Under the pieces are notes generated by a model, which was not told the DNA's origin, did no database searches, and saw only the letters and a program-made list of their open reading frames with translations. DNA of 64,000 bases from Anaerolineae bacterium (GTDB taxonomy: Bacteria > Chloroflexota > Anaerolineae > Aggregatilineales > Aggregatilineaceae), in the NCBI GenBank assembly GCA_027494015.1, contig JAOSJP010000012.1, positions 1-64,000 on the forward strand. The letters run 5' to 3'. The position numbers and the translations under genes were made by a program. Below are positions 1-9,161 of this stretch, one piece after another. Numbering within the stretch: position 1 is the first letter of the stretch; every line of letters starts with the position of its first letter.

Positions 1-20
1 TCTGGATTCCACAGGCGAGT

Positions 21-49
21 CACGGCGTCCGTCATTGGCGGACGCCGTG
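21..49. terminator. Strong intergenic hairpin, possible terminator of an upstream gene
   Basis: An 11-bp perfect inverted repeat (arms 21-31 and 39-49, loop of 7) lies at the left edge. No clear T-run follows on either strand, so it may be a processing or REP-like hairpin rather than a Rho-independent terminator. The gene it would serve lies outside the window. Confidence 0.4.
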
Positions 50-111
50 TGCGTTCGCGCCTCATGCGCCGGGCGGCGGGCAATAGGCCGGCGCTATGTT
101 TTCCCCAGGTG

Positions 112-120
112 TGCTATGAT
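112..120 (+). promoter_or_regulatory. Extended -10 promoter candidate for the M6 peptidase gene
   Basis: TGCTATGAT fits the extended -10 pattern TGnTATnAT; no good -35 is visible. The same TGCTATGAT string stands upstream of the histidine kinase (11797-11805). It would give a leader of about 150 nt before the peptidase gene. Confidence 0.4.
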
Positions 121-278
121 CTTGCCGTTACGCTATCGCTGGAATTCATGTCTTTTTTATATCTCGTCGCGTTTCGACTTCATTAAACCGCTCAATCCGG
201 GCTATACTGGAAGCAGACCGTCTGGGGCGCGCGCGCCATGTTCACGGCAGGCTGTGCTCGCTGTGTGGGAGGGTGTGG

Positions 279-3200
279 ATGATGCAGGGGACTCATAGGG
301 TTCTTCAGCGGGCCGGGCTGCTCTTCGCAACGGTGATCGCGCTGCTGCTGACCGTGTCGCCCGTCGCAGCGGCCCAGATGGATTCGACGGCGATGAGGGT
401 CGGGTCGCTGGCCGGCGACTCCCTGGCGTCGGGCCTGGCCCAGGATTTGCCGGTCAAGCCGCCGATTTCCGGCGCGCAGCCAAGCCCGCTGCGCGTGATG
501 GTGCCCACCGACCAGACCTGGCAGGCGCTGCGGGCCGCCGGCATCACCAACATCGCGCAGATTTCGCCCTACCTCGACCCGGTCGCCTCGTTCTCGCCCG
601 GCCCGCGCATGGAGCTATTCCCCGCATCGGGGGGCGCGCCCGGCCTTGCAGCGGCCCCGGCCAACCCCTTCCGCACGCTGGCCATCCTGGTGCAGTTCAC
701 CGACAAGCCCGCCCAGGTGGGCGCGACGTTCTTCGATACGCTGGTCTTTGGGGCGAGCGGGGGGACCGTGCGCGGCTACTACCAGGAAGTGAGCTACGGC
801 CTGCTGGACATCGTTACGCTCAACCTGCCCAGCTCCCTCGGCTGGCGGACCGCTCCGCAGACTTACGCCTACTATACTAATGGGGCTTACTGCACGGGCA
901 GCTACCCGCGCAACTGCCAGCGCCTGACCGAAGACCTGGTGGCGCTGGTCAACCCGGTGGTGAACTTCGCCAACTACGACAACAACGGTGACGGCTATGT
1001 GGATACCGTGTTGATTATCCATACTGGCACGGGGGCGGAGGCCAACGGTGGCGACCTGAACACCATCTGGTCGCACTCGTGGTGGACGTACAACGAGCCG
1101 CTTGTGGACGGCGTGCGCGTCGGCTCGTACATCACCATGCCGGAATTCTGGTACACGCCCGGCGACATGACGCACGGCGTCTACGTGCACGAGCTGGGCC
1201 ACGCCTTCGGCCTGCCCGACCTGTACGACGTTGACAACTCCTCGGCGGGCATCGGGAGATGGAGCCTGATGTCCGGCGGGTCGTGGAACGGTAGCCTGGG
1301 CAACTCCCCGGCGCACCTCGACGCCTGGTCGCGCGTGTACCTGGAGTTCAACCCGGTGGTGAACATCACCACCTACAACGGGACGATCAGCCTGCCGAAC
1401 GTCCAGCAAAACCGTACCAACGCCATCTACCGCTTCAATTCCGGCAAGGCCAACGAATACTGGCTGCTCGAAAACCGGCAGAAGATCGGCTCGGACGCGG
1501 CGCTGCCGGGCAGCGGTCTGCTGATCTGGCATGTGGACGATAATCTGCCCGGCAGCAACCAGTACGAGTGCAAGCAAGTCAACAACTACCAGTGCTCGGC
1601 GGCCAACCAGCACTTCCGCGTGGCGCTGGAACAGGCGGACGGCGCGCTGCACCTGGAGTTCGGCGTCAATTCGGGCGACACCGGCGACCCGTTCCCCGGC
1701 TCGACGGGCAACACGGCCTTCAACTTCAGCACGAACCCCAACAGCACGTCTTACTACTCGACGACCAACTGGGGCCTGAGGCTGAGCAGCATCAGCTCGT
1801 CGGCCAGCACGATGACGGCCTACCTTGACAATCCGGGGAATCAGCCTCCTTCGCTCCTTTCTCCCGTCAATGGCAGCACAACCAACGACAACACGCCGAC
1901 CTTCACCTGGGGGGCGGTGACGGGGGCCACCTCGTACCGCATTCAGGCGAGCACGAGCGCCACCTTCGCCAGCACGGTGATCAACTCGACCAAGAGCGGC
2001 ACCACACACACGCCGGCGACGGCGCTGGCCGACGGGCTGTATTACTGGCGGGCGCAGGCTAAGGGGGCCGACGGCATCTGGGGGCTGTGGAGCGCCGTCT
2101 GGACGGTGACTGTTGACACGGTCAAGCCAGCCAAGCCGACGCTGCTCTCGCCGGTGAAAGACGACCTGGTCACGACCAACCTACCCAGCTTCGACTGGGG
2201 CGACGTGCCGGATGCCGCGCGCTACGACCTGCAGGTGGACAACTCCTCGGCCTTCGGCAGCCCGGAAGTGGTCGCCGCGCCCACAGGCTCGGCCTACACG
2301 GTGACGACGCCGCTGGCGGATGGGCGCTACTACTGGCGGGTGCGGGCGGTTGACCTGGCGGGCAACGTGGGGTCGTGGAGCAGCGCCTGGACGGTGTGGA
2401 TTGACGTTGATCCCGCCCCGGCCCCGACGCTGGTCTCCCCGGCGAATGGCACGCCCACCAATGACAACACGCCGACCTTCACCTGGGGAGCGGTGACGGG
2501 GGCGACCTCCTACCGCATTCAGGTGAGCAAGAGCGCCACCTTCGCCAGCACGGTGGTCAACTCGACCAAGAGCAGCACCACGCATACGCCGGCGACGGCG
2601 CTGGCCGACGGGCTGTACTACTGGCGGGCGCAGGCCAAGGGGGCCGACGGCATCTGGGGGCTGTGGAGCGCCGTCTGGACGGTGACCGTTGACACAGTGG
2701 CCCCGGCCAAGCCGACCCTGCTCTCGCCGGAGACGAAATCAATCCTCAACACGGGCCAGCCCGCGCTCGACTGGAGCGATGTGGCCGACGCTGCGCACTA
2801 TGAGCTACAGATTGACAACCTGTCCACCTTCGGCAGCCCCGAAGTGTTTATCACCGTGACTCCCTCGGCCTACACGGTGACGCCACCGCTGCCCAATGGC
2901 AAGTACTTCTGGCGCGTGCGCACCTACGACCTGGCCGGCAACAAGAGCGGCTGGACATCCGCGCGCAGCTTCACCCTGACCTACGCGCCCGCGCCGCCGG
3001 AGATGGCTACGCCCACTCCTACCCCCACTCTCGCGCTCACGCTGGAGACGCCGGTCAGTGGGCCGGGCCTGATCGAGGCGGAGAGCGACGGGGTGGGGCG
3101 CAGCGGGGCCTGGACTGCGCACGAGACGGCGGCGGCCAGCGGCGGGAGCTATCTCTACAGCAGCGGCAGCAGCGAAGACGCCCTGAGCCTGACCTTCCAG

Positions 3201-4175
3201 GGCGCGCAGGTGAGCGTGATCTACGTCCAGCACCCGGCGCTGGGCGTGATCGTCGTCGAGATTGACGGAGCGCCGATCCAACTGCTGGACAGCGCGGCCC
3301 CGGAGAGCGTCTTCGGCGTGCAGGCGACGTTCGTCCTGGCTGAGGGCCAGCACACGCTGCGCGTCTACCCGATGATGGGCACTATCGCCCTGGACGCCTT
3401 CCTGGTCGAGGCCGGGCTGACGCCCACCCTCACGCCGGAGGCGACCGCAGAGGTGCCCGCTACGCCGGATGCCGAACTGACGACTGAGCCGACTGCGGAA
3501 CTTCCCCCTGAGCCGACCATTGAGCCAACCGTTGAGCCGACGGCAACGCCCCCGCCCCTGCTCACGCCCACGCCGACCGTCACGCCCGACGCGCTGACCC
3601 TGATCATCGAGGCGGAAAGCGTGAACGTCCTGCCGAGCGGCCTGTGGACGCGGGTGGAGAGCCTGGTGGCCAGCGGCGGCGCGTACCTGATGAGCAGCGG
3701 CCAGGAGGCCAGGGAGCCGGACGCGCTGACGCTCGTCTTCAGCGGCGCGCGCGTTGAGGTGATCTACGCGACCGGCCCGGCGCTGGGCAAGTTCATCGTC
3801 GAGGTGGACGGAGTGCCCGTGCAGCTTGTGGATGCGCGGGCGGACCTGCCGGACTTCGCCGCGCGGCTGGCCTTCCCGCTGGGGGCGGGGCAGCACACGC
3901 TGCGCCTCGTCGCCAGCGAGGGTGTGATCGCTGTAGATGCGTTCGTGGTGCCGCTGGAAGTGTTCCTGCCAGCGACGCCCATCCAGCCGCCCGCAGCAAC
4001 GCCAACGGAGCCGCCGACCCTGACGCCGACCGCGACGCCGCTCCCGACGGAAGTGCCGCCCACGCCGGAGCCGCCGACGGCCACTCCTCTCCCGCCGGAG
4101 CCGCCGACCGCGACGCCGCTGCCCACTGAGCCACCTCCGCCGGAGCCGACCGAGGGCGCTAACGCGCCGGGTTAA
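279..4175 (+). CDS. Secreted M6-family (immune inhibitor A-like) metallopeptidase with Fn3-like repeats and Thr/Pro-rich tail
   Basis: Predicted extracellular zinc endopeptidase of about 1298 residues. An N-terminal signal peptide (hydrophobic run ending near SPVAAA) is followed by the M6 catalytic region, with the zinc motif HELGHAFGLPD; His304 and His308 are ligands and Asp314 is the third-ligand position. After about residue 520 come four Fn3-like repeats of about 95 residues, of which 1/3 and 2/4 are close copies, indicating internal duplication. Two further beta-rich modules beginning with EAES follow (about 930-1045 and 1108-1229), separated by Thr/Pro/Glu linkers that also form the C-terminus. 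No anchor is visible, so it is probably released or loosely wall-bound. GGGAGG at 267-272 favours ATG 279 or 282 over the GTG at 273. The family is sure; the substrate is unknown. Confidence 0.88.
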   Translation: MMQGTHRVLQRAGLLFATVIALLLTVSPVAAAQMDSTAMRVGSLAGDSLASGLAQDLPVKPPISGAQPSPLRVMVPTDQTWQALRAAGITNIAQISPYLDPVASFSPGPRMELFPASGGAPGLAAAPANPFRTLAILVQFTDKPAQVGATFFDTLVFGASGGTVRGYYQEVSYGLLDIVTLNLPSSLGWRTAPQTYAYYTNGAYCTGSYPRNCQRLTEDLVALVNPVVNFANYDNNGDGYVDTVLIIHTGTGAEANGGDLNTIWSHSWWTYNEPLVDGVRVGSYITMPEFWYTPGDMTHGVYVHELGHAFGLPDLYDVDNSSAGIGRWSLMSGGSWNGSLGNSPAHLDAWSRVYLEFNPVVNITTYNGTISLPNVQQNRTNAIYRFNSGKANEYWLLENRQKIGSDAALPGSGLLIWHVDDNLPGSNQYECKQVNNYQCSAANQHFRVALEQADGALHLEFGVNSGDTGDPFPGSTGNTAFNFSTNPNSTSYYSTTNWGLRLSSISSSASTMTAYLDNPGNQPPSLLSPVNGSTTNDNTPTFTWGAVTGATSYRIQASTSATFASTVINSTKSGTTHTPATALADGLYYWRAQAKGADGIWGLWSAVWTVTVDTVKPAKPTLLSPVKDDLVTTNLPSFDWGDVPDAARYDLQVDNSSAFGSPEVVAAPTGSAYTVTTPLADGRYYWRVRAVDLAGNVGSWSSAWTVWIDVDPAPAPTLVSPANGTPTNDNTPTFTWGAVTGATSYRIQVSKSATFASTVVNSTKSSTTHTPATALADGLYYWRAQAKGADGIWGLWSAVWTVTVDTVAPAKPTLLSPETKSILNTGQPALDWSDVADAAHYELQIDNLSTFGSPEVFITVTPSAYTVTPPLPNGKYFWRVRTYDLAGNKSGWTSARSFTLTYAPAPPEMATPTPTPTLALTLETPVSGPGLIEAESDGVGRSGAWTAHETAAASGGSYLYSSGSSEDALSLTFQGAQVSVIYVQHPALGVIVVEIDGAPIQLLDSAAPESVFGVQATFVLAEGQHTLRVYPMMGTIALDAFLVEAGLTPTLTPEATAEVPATPDAELTTEPTAELPPEPTIEPTVEPTATPPPLLTPTPTVTPDALTLIIEAESVNVLPSGLWTRVESLVASGGAYLMSSGQEAREPDALTLVFSGARVEVIYATGPALGKFIVEVDGVPVQLVDARADLPDFAARLAFPLGAGQHTLRLVASEGVIAVDAFVVPLEVFLPATPIQPPAATPTEPPTLTPTATPLPTEVPPTPEPPTATPLPPEPPTATPLPTEPPPPEPTEGANAPG

Positions 4176-4212
4176 GCCCGTCTGACACGGACGAGAACTC
4201 GCCGTAAAGCAG

Positions 4213-4250
4213 ACTTCCGAAGTCTCGCAGACTTCGGAAGTTTTGTTGTT
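4213..4250 (+). terminator. Rho-independent terminator of the M6 peptidase gene
   Basis: A 13-bp perfect stem (4213-4225 with 4229-4241, loop CGC) is followed by TTTTGTTGTTT. It lies 38 nt after the peptidase stop and before the convergent oxidoreductase gene. The stem core ACTTCCGAAGT recurs in the terminator at 14379-14411. Confidence 0.8.
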
Positions 4251-4302
4251 TCCCTCACCCCCGGCAGAGAGTGAGACGTATGTGCCCCCCGCGCAGGCCC
4301 GA

Positions 4303-6123
4303 TCAGGCGGTTTCCAGCAGGGCGGCCAGGCCCAGCCTGCGCAGGCGCTCCGGCGTAGGCACCCCGTCGCGGTCCCAGCCCATGATGCGGTAGTACTCGT
4401 CGAGCATCGGCTCCAGCTCGACCACGTGCCCCGCCGCCGGACCACCGGCCATCGGCTGGCTCAGGTTGCGGGCGGGCAATGTGTCCTGGGCGCGGGCGAA
4501 GCCCTCGCGCACGTTGAACAGGCGCGCCAGCGTCGAGACGCGCTCGCCGAGCAGTTGCAGGTCGGCGGCGGTGGGATAGTCGAAGCCGGTCGCCGCCGCC
4601 ACAAGCTGCCACAGCTCCTTGAGCGTCATGCCATAGCCGGGGAACAGGCACAGGCAGGCGCTGTCCCAGGCGGCGGTGTCGGCCTGCGTGTCGCGGAAAA
4701 GCTGTGGCTTGCCCTCGATGACCAGCGGATCGGCGGCGCCGCCGAACAACTCGCCGAGCGGCGCGCCGCGCAGGTGGCACGCCCCGCGCTCCGAGATGGC
4801 GTAGGCCAGGGCCGTGCCTTTGGCCGCGTTGGGGTGGTAGGCGGGCATCTCCAGCCCTTTGGCGTGCATGGCGAAGGGCCTGCCGCCAGGGTAGCGTTCG
4901 GCGATGGCCGCTACGCCCTGGGCCAGCCACTCGCCGCAGCCTTCGCCCCTGGCCATCTTCGCCACCAGCGCCTCGGCGGCGGCGCCATCGCCCCAGACGG
5001 GCGCGATGCCGTCCAGATCAGCGGCGCTGATCAATCCGCGCTGGAATAGCTCCATGACGAAGCCGATCACCCCGCCGGCGCTGATCGTGTCCATGCCGTA
5101 TTCGTCGCACCACCAGTTGAGGCGGATGATCGCCTCGCGGCTGCCAATGGCGCAGTTCGGCCCCAGGGCGAAGATCGTCTCGTACTCCGGCCCCTCGATC
5201 ACCTTGCCGTCGTCCAGCGGGATCGTCCACTTGCCGCAGCCGATGGGACAGCCGAAGCAGGCGTAGTCTTTCTTCCAGTTGTGAGCGCGGAAGGCCGCGC
5301 CGGACACTTCGTCAGCCTCGTCGAACTGCCCGCTCTGGAAGTTGCGCGTGGGCAGCGCGCCCATCACGTCAACGATCTCCAGGATGTTGGCTGTGCCCTC
5401 GCGGGACATCAGCGTTGTCTTGCTGGACATGCGCACGGCGCGATAGGCCAGTTGCAGAGCGCGCTCGTACTTGCCCTTGTCGAAGACATGCACCGGGCGG
5501 CTGCCGCGCGTGACGATGGCCTTGAGCCGCTTCGACCCCATCACCGCGCCGACGCCGCCGCGCGCCAGGGCGCGCGTCTCGTTGAAGATGCCGGCCACGT
5601 TGCGCAGTTGCTCGCCCGGCGGGCCGATGACCAGCGACTGCCAGTCGTGGCCGAAGCCGGCGCGCAGCCGCTCGGCGGCCTCGGTGACGGTGGTGCCCCA
5701 CAGCGACTCGGCGGGACGCAGCTCAACCGCGTCGTTGTCAATGACCAGCATGACCGGCGTCTCAGCAGCGCCGGTGACGACCAGCGCGTCGTAGCCGGCG
5801 TACTTGAGCATCTGCCCCCAGTAGCCGCCGCAGTAGGCGTCGAAGTAGGTGCCCGTCGCCGGGCTGCGCGTGGTGACGCCGAAACGCCCCGCCGTCGGCG
5901 CGGTGGTGCCGGTCAGCGGGCCGTTGTGGAAGATCAGCATGTTGGCGGGGGAGAGCGGGCCGGTGCCCGGTGCCTGCTCGGTGTAGAGCAGCCATGCGCC
6001 CAGCCCCTTGCCGCCCAGCAGCAGCGGCATCATGTCGGCGGGCAGCGGCGTGGTGGTGATCTGGCCGCTGGTCAGGTCTACGCGCAGGATGCGGTTGCAG
6101 TATGCCCGTTGGGTGAGGTCCAT
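4303..6123 (-). CDS. aor: Tungsten-type aldehyde:ferredoxin oxidoreductase
   Basis: Catalyses ferredoxin-linked oxidation of an aldehyde to a carboxylate, or the reverse, at a tungsto-bis-pterin site in the cytoplasm. The 606-residue length fits the AOR family. The N-terminal domain has the GGKGLGAWLL and GRFGVTTRSP-type pterin-binding segments. The [4Fe-4S] ligands CFGCPIGC start near residue 289, and a fourth Cys lies in the DSACLCLFPGYG segment near residue 479. This spacing matches Pyrococcus furiosus AOR (family knowledge: C288, C291, C295, C494). The gene is last in a minus-strand operon, 12 nt after the aldolase-ferredoxin fusion, so that fusion is its probable electron partner. The aldehyde substrate cannot be read from sequence. 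Confidence 0.9.
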   Translation of the reverse strand: MDLTQRAYCNRILRVDLTSGQITTTPLPADMMPLLLGGKGLGAWLLYTEQAPGTGPLSPANMLIFHNGPLTGTTAPTAGRFGVTTRSPATGTYFDAYCGGYWGQMLKYAGYDALVVTGAAETPVMLVIDNDAVELRPAESLWGTTVTEAAERLRAGFGHDWQSLVIGPPGEQLRNVAGIFNETRALARGGVGAVMGSKRLKAIVTRGSRPVHVFDKGKYERALQLAYRAVRMSSKTTLMSREGTANILEIVDVMGALPTRNFQSGQFDEADEVSGAAFRAHNWKKDYACFGCPIGCGKWTIPLDDGKVIEGPEYETIFALGPNCAIGSREAIIRLNWWCDEYGMDTISAGGVIGFVMELFQRGLISAADLDGIAPVWGDGAAAEALVAKMARGEGCGEWLAQGVAAIAERYPGGRPFAMHAKGLEMPAYHPNAAKGTALAYAISERGACHLRGAPLGELFGGAADPLVIEGKPQLFRDTQADTAAWDSACLCLFPGYGMTLKELWQLVAAATGFDYPTAADLQLLGERVSTLARLFNVREGFARAQDTLPARNLSQPMAGGPAAGHVVELEPMLDEYYRIMGWDRDGVPTPERLRRLGLAALLETA

Positions 6124-6135
6124 GCTCGCTCCCTC

Positions 6136-7461
6136 CTAGTCGGTCAGCGGATCGAACGCCGGGCGTTCGTCAATGAAGATGGCGCCGGTCGGGCAGATGC
6201 GCGCGCATTCGGGCGCGCCGCCGCACAGATCGCACACCACCGGGTACCAGGGCAGCTCCCTCTCCGGCGCGGCGGATGTGCCGCTGCCCACGATGCGCAC
6301 GCCCTCGTCCGAATGGACGATGACCTGCGTCGGGCAGATCTCCACGCACTTGCCGCAGTTGTCGCAGCGCTCGACCAGCAATTCGACTGCGCCGCTTTCG
6401 GGGTGCCAGCGCAGGGCGTCGGTCGGGCAGACGTCAATGCACTTGCGGCACAGCGTGCAGAACATGACTTTGAACTGCCCGGCGTTCCTGCCGGGATCAA
6501 TGCGCAGGCGGGTCAGGTGCGTGCCGTAGCCGCCCCCGTCGTGGCTGGCGACGCAGGCGACGACGCACAGGTTGCAGCCGGTGCAGTCCGCCGGGTGCGC
6601 CTTCAGCTTGACGTAGTCCCACACCTCGCCGCGCAGCGCCTCGTCCACCGTCCAGCCCTGGTGGGCGATGCCGCAAAGCTGCCCGATCATGCGCTGCGGG
6701 TTCGGCGACTTGGTGACGTTGCGGCCCATCAGGCAGCCCGCCGCGCCCGCTTCCTGCGCTTCGGCGTAGAGTTCCAGCGCGTCGCGCTCGTGGTCGGAGC
6801 GCGCGCCGCCCAGCACCAGCACCGGCACGTCCGCCGCCTGCACCAGCGCGCGGAAGCTGTCCACATCGCCGGTGTAGGGGATTTTGAGCGCGTCCGCGCC
6901 GATCTCGACCGCTTCGCGCGCGCCCAGGATGAGCAGCTCGACGATGTTCGCGCCGGTCACCTGGCCGCCGTAGGCGATTGGCTCGATGATGCAGGGCAGT
7001 CCGGCGCGGCGGCACTCGCTGACGAAGCGGGCGCACTTGTCCACGCCCTCGGCCTCGATGCGGTCGGTGTAGCCGACGAAGAGGTAGATGGTGATCGCCG
7101 ACGCGCCCAGGGCGACCGCCTGCTCGGCGGTGAGCATCTTATAGTTGCGCAGCAAGCGCTGCGGGACGGCGTTGGCGACGTTGGAGGTGCCCAGACGCGG
7201 CATGTTCATCCAGTCCGCGCGGACGATCAGCGCCGGGCCGTCGCGCCCCTGGAAGAGCGGGGCCAGGCGCACCGCCTGGCCGGGGCTGAGCAGAATGCCG
7301 TCCACGCCGCCGCGAATGACCGCTTCCGTCACCGGGCGAAGCTGGACGACGTTGGGCGTCACGTCGCTCATGTAGCCGTGATCGGCGGCGACGCACACCG
7401 CGCGCCCGTCGCCGTGCCGGTTGAACAGCCGATCCATGCGAGCCTGCAAGCCTGCTTTCAT
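6136..7461 (-). CDS. Class I (DeoC/FbaB-type) aldolase fused to a four-[4Fe-4S] ferredoxin
   Basis: Residues 1 to about 280 form a TIM-barrel aldolase of the archaeal FbaB/LsrF type. It has the early AADHGYM segment and a Schiff-base lysine in LKIPYTGD (about Lys193). Residues of about 290-430 carry four ferredoxin motifs, CTGCNLCVVAC, CTLCRKCIDVCP, CDNCGKCVEICP and CDLCGGAPECARICP, enough for four [4Fe-4S] clusters. The ferredoxin half resembles the small electron-transfer subunit of bacterial multi-subunit AORs. It lies 10 nt after an aldolase paralogue and 12 nt before AOR. The inferred role is aldol cleavage releasing an aldehyde for AOR, with the fused clusters taking its electrons. The fusion is unusual; both domain calls are firm, the coupling is inference. 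Confidence 0.82.
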   Translation of the reverse strand: MKAGLQARMDRLFNRHGDGRAVCVAADHGYMSDVTPNVVQLRPVTEAVIRGGVDGILLSPGQAVRLAPLFQGRDGPALIVRADWMNMPRLGTSNVANAVPQRLLRNYKMLTAEQAVALGASAITIYLFVGYTDRIEAEGVDKCARFVSECRRAGLPCIIEPIAYGGQVTGANIVELLILGAREAVEIGADALKIPYTGDVDSFRALVQAADVPVLVLGGARSDHERDALELYAEAQEAGAAGCLMGRNVTKSPNPQRMIGQLCGIAHQGWTVDEALRGEVWDYVKLKAHPADCTGCNLCVVACVASHDGGGYGTHLTRLRIDPGRNAGQFKVMFCTLCRKCIDVCPTDALRWHPESGAVELLVERCDNCGKCVEICPTQVIVHSDEGVRIVGSGTSAAPERELPWYPVVCDLCGGAPECARICPTGAIFIDERPAFDPLTD

Positions 7462-7471
7462 GGCACCCCTC

Positions 7472-8251
7472 CTAGGCTGTTTCGGGCACGGAGCCGTGCA
7501 CGAGCGTCTTGAAGGCCGCCACGAGCGCCGCCGGGTCTGCGCTGGCGAAGACGCGCGCGTCCAGCCAGAGGCCCGCCGCGCCGAGGGCCAGCGCCTCGTT
7601 GAGCGTCGCGTCCGCCGGGTCGAGCGACTCCGCCTTGACCCACACCGGCAGGCCAGCGGCCATCGTCAGAATGGTGCGCAGCGAGTCCGCGCCGGGCCAG
7701 GGGATGACCAGGCCATCCGCGCCGCACTCGACGCTGTACGAGACGCCCAGCTCAATCGCCTTGGCCGGCAGCACGACGCGCGGGCCTATCGGCTGCACGT
7801 CGGTGAGCAGCGGCAGGCCAAGCGGCGTCCCCGTCAGGGCAAGCTGCACGACCTCTTGCAGGCAGCCCGCCTCGATGTCCTCGTCGTGACCGAGCAGCAC
7901 GTGCGCCACCAGCGCGCTCGCGCCGAGGTCGAGGGCGTCGGCGGGTTCCAGCAGGGGGAGGTGGAAGATGGTTTCGGGCGGCAGCACGAAGTCCTCGCCG
8001 CGCAGGGCGTTCGTCCACCCGGCGCGGATGAGCAGGGCCGCGTCATTGCGGGTACGCCCGCCCAGGCGACGCGCCTGGCCGGGGCTGGTGACCAGGCCAT
8101 CGGCCAGGGGCAGCACCGGCTCCACTGCCGGGGCGAAGCGCTCCAGGCCGGGGGGCGCGCCCAGGGCCAGCCCGGCGCTGGTATCCACGACCAGGCTGCG
8201 CCCGTCGGCGGGACGGACGAACTCGTTGATCCGGTACAGCTTGTTGTCCAT
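7472..8251 (-). CDS. Aldolase paralogue (DeoC/FbaB fold) lacking the catalytic lysine
   Basis: This 259-residue protein aligns along its length with the aldolase half of the downstream fusion: 'ADGLVTSPGQARRLGG' matches 'VDGILLSPGQAVRLAP', and 'ADGLVIPWPGAD' matches 'ADALKIPYTGD'. At the Schiff-base position it has Val instead of Lys, so class I chemistry by that residue is not possible. It may be a regulatory or structural partner, or use another mechanism. ATG 8251 is preceded by AAAGGAGAGG; the open frame extends further upstream but without homology. It is first in the aldolase/aldolase-ferredoxin/AOR operon, 10 nt before the fusion gene. Confidence 0.7.
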   Translation of the reverse strand: MDNKLYRINEFVRPADGRSLVVDTSAGLALGAPPGLERFAPAVEPVLPLADGLVTSPGQARRLGGRTRNDAALLIRAGWTNALRGEDFVLPPETIFHLPLLEPADALDLGASALVAHVLLGHDEDIEAGCLQEVVQLALTGTPLGLPLLTDVQPIGPRVVLPAKAIELGVSYSVECGADGLVIPWPGADSLRTILTMAAGLPVWVKAESLDPADATLNEALALGAAGLWLDARVFASADPAALVAAFKTLVHGSVPETA

Positions 8252-8300
8252 GGCCTCTCCTTTGCGCTCCAACGACGGGCAGCCCTGCCCGCGCACGCCC

Positions 8301-8306
8301 ATTATA
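8301..8306 (-). promoter_or_regulatory. Candidate -10 for the aldolase/AOR operon
   Basis: TATAAT on the minus strand lies about 50 nt upstream of ATG 8251, in otherwise GC-rich DNA. No convincing -35 is seen at 16-18 nt. Confidence 0.3.
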
Positions 8307-8420
8307 ACGCCCCTGGCGGGCCGGTGGGCGCTCGCAGGGGCGAGGAATGGAACGATTTGCGGCGCGAATCGGCACTTACGATCTGGGCCGTTGGTGCAGA
8401 CCGGAAACGAGCGTGTAGTC

Positions 8421-9161
8421 TTATGTGCGTGGACGCCACTGCCATATATTGACGGGCGTAACCCACTTAGGAGTACCGGTACCCAATGAGGGCAGTCTGG
8501 CTTCTGTGGCAACGAAATCGCACAACTCAATCTTGGCCGAACGACGTATCTCCTGGTTCCAAGCACCTTGTATGGCACCAACAAGAACGTCAGCCAGTTG
8601 AATGATCACTTCGTTGTGTGAATTACGAGGTTCGATCTGCTTAATTGGGCGTTTCCTGCTTATCCCCCAATGGTAATTGTTCACAATCTCCTGCAATTCA
8701 GGAAAGGGATCATTCTGCCGATCAGTTTGGTGATCAGGATAGATCCAGTAGCTCAGTCCTGCTGACGTATTCCTGCTCAACAGGTAGAAATAAAACTTGT
8801 TGAACGCCAGTGTTCGATTGTTATTGTGATAAACTCTGTAGTTAACAATCGTCTTGTCAATCACTATGCATCTGAAGAAGACCTCTGGGAATTCGAAGAG
8901 GACACCGACGACAGCCTTATACTTATCAAGGTAAGAGCTTGATACTTTGCTCCACTTCGCTTCTGCCCAGATTCCTTGTTCTTCTTTCACAGCCAGTAAT
9001 CTTGTTCGGAACCGATTTTCCAGGCTTCTCGGACACCATATCCCACCGATCACCAGGAAACGATTGTTCCTGGTTGAACTTTCGTCGCAGAATACGCTAA
9101 ACTGTCCTGGTAGAGAGTTTGTCGATTCTCTCGACAAGAGTTGACTTGCTACATCGAACAC
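8421..9161 (-). CDS. DUF3800 family protein
   Basis: A 246-residue protein with the DUF3800 layout: an N-terminal VFCDESS acidic motif, a Lys-Trp pair in the AEAKWSKVSS segment, a central YPDHQTDR stretch, and a C-terminal IIQLADVLVGAI helix with a conserved Asp. From family knowledge, DUF3800 has an RNase H-like fold and is common in accessory and defence-associated DNA; its activity is undefined. The gene is markedly more AT-rich than the flanking operons, which suggests transfer. AAGGAG lies about 15 nt before ATG 9161, rather far, so the start is not certain. It is divergent from the orphan gene at 9565. Confidence 0.7.
   Translation of the reverse strand: MFDVASQLLSRESTNSLPGQFSVFCDESSTRNNRFLVIGGIWCPRSLENRFRTRLLAVKEEQGIWAEAKWSKVSSSYLDKYKAVVGVLFEFPEVFFRCIVIDKTIVNYRVYHNNNRTLAFNKFYFYLLSRNTSAGLSYWIYPDHQTDRQNDPFPELQEIVNNYHWGISRKRPIKQIEPRNSHNEVIIQLADVLVGAIQGAWNQEIRRSAKIELCDFVATEARLPSLGTGTPKWVTPVNIWQWRPRT

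Noticed and set aside
615..2009. 464-codon minus-strand frame within the M6 peptidase
   Set aside because: Composition is typical of a GC shadow, with no motif; the plus strand has a clear zinc peptidase.
5281..7512. 743-codon plus-strand open frame antisense to the AOR operon
   Set aside because: It is Arg/Ala/His/Gln-rich without any family motif and lies opposite well-conserved enzymes; long antisense frames are expected at this GC content.
8252..8584. N-terminal extension of the aldolase paralogue to 8584
   Set aside because: The extension has no homology and overlaps the DUF3800 3' end, while AAAGGAGAGG marks ATG 8251.
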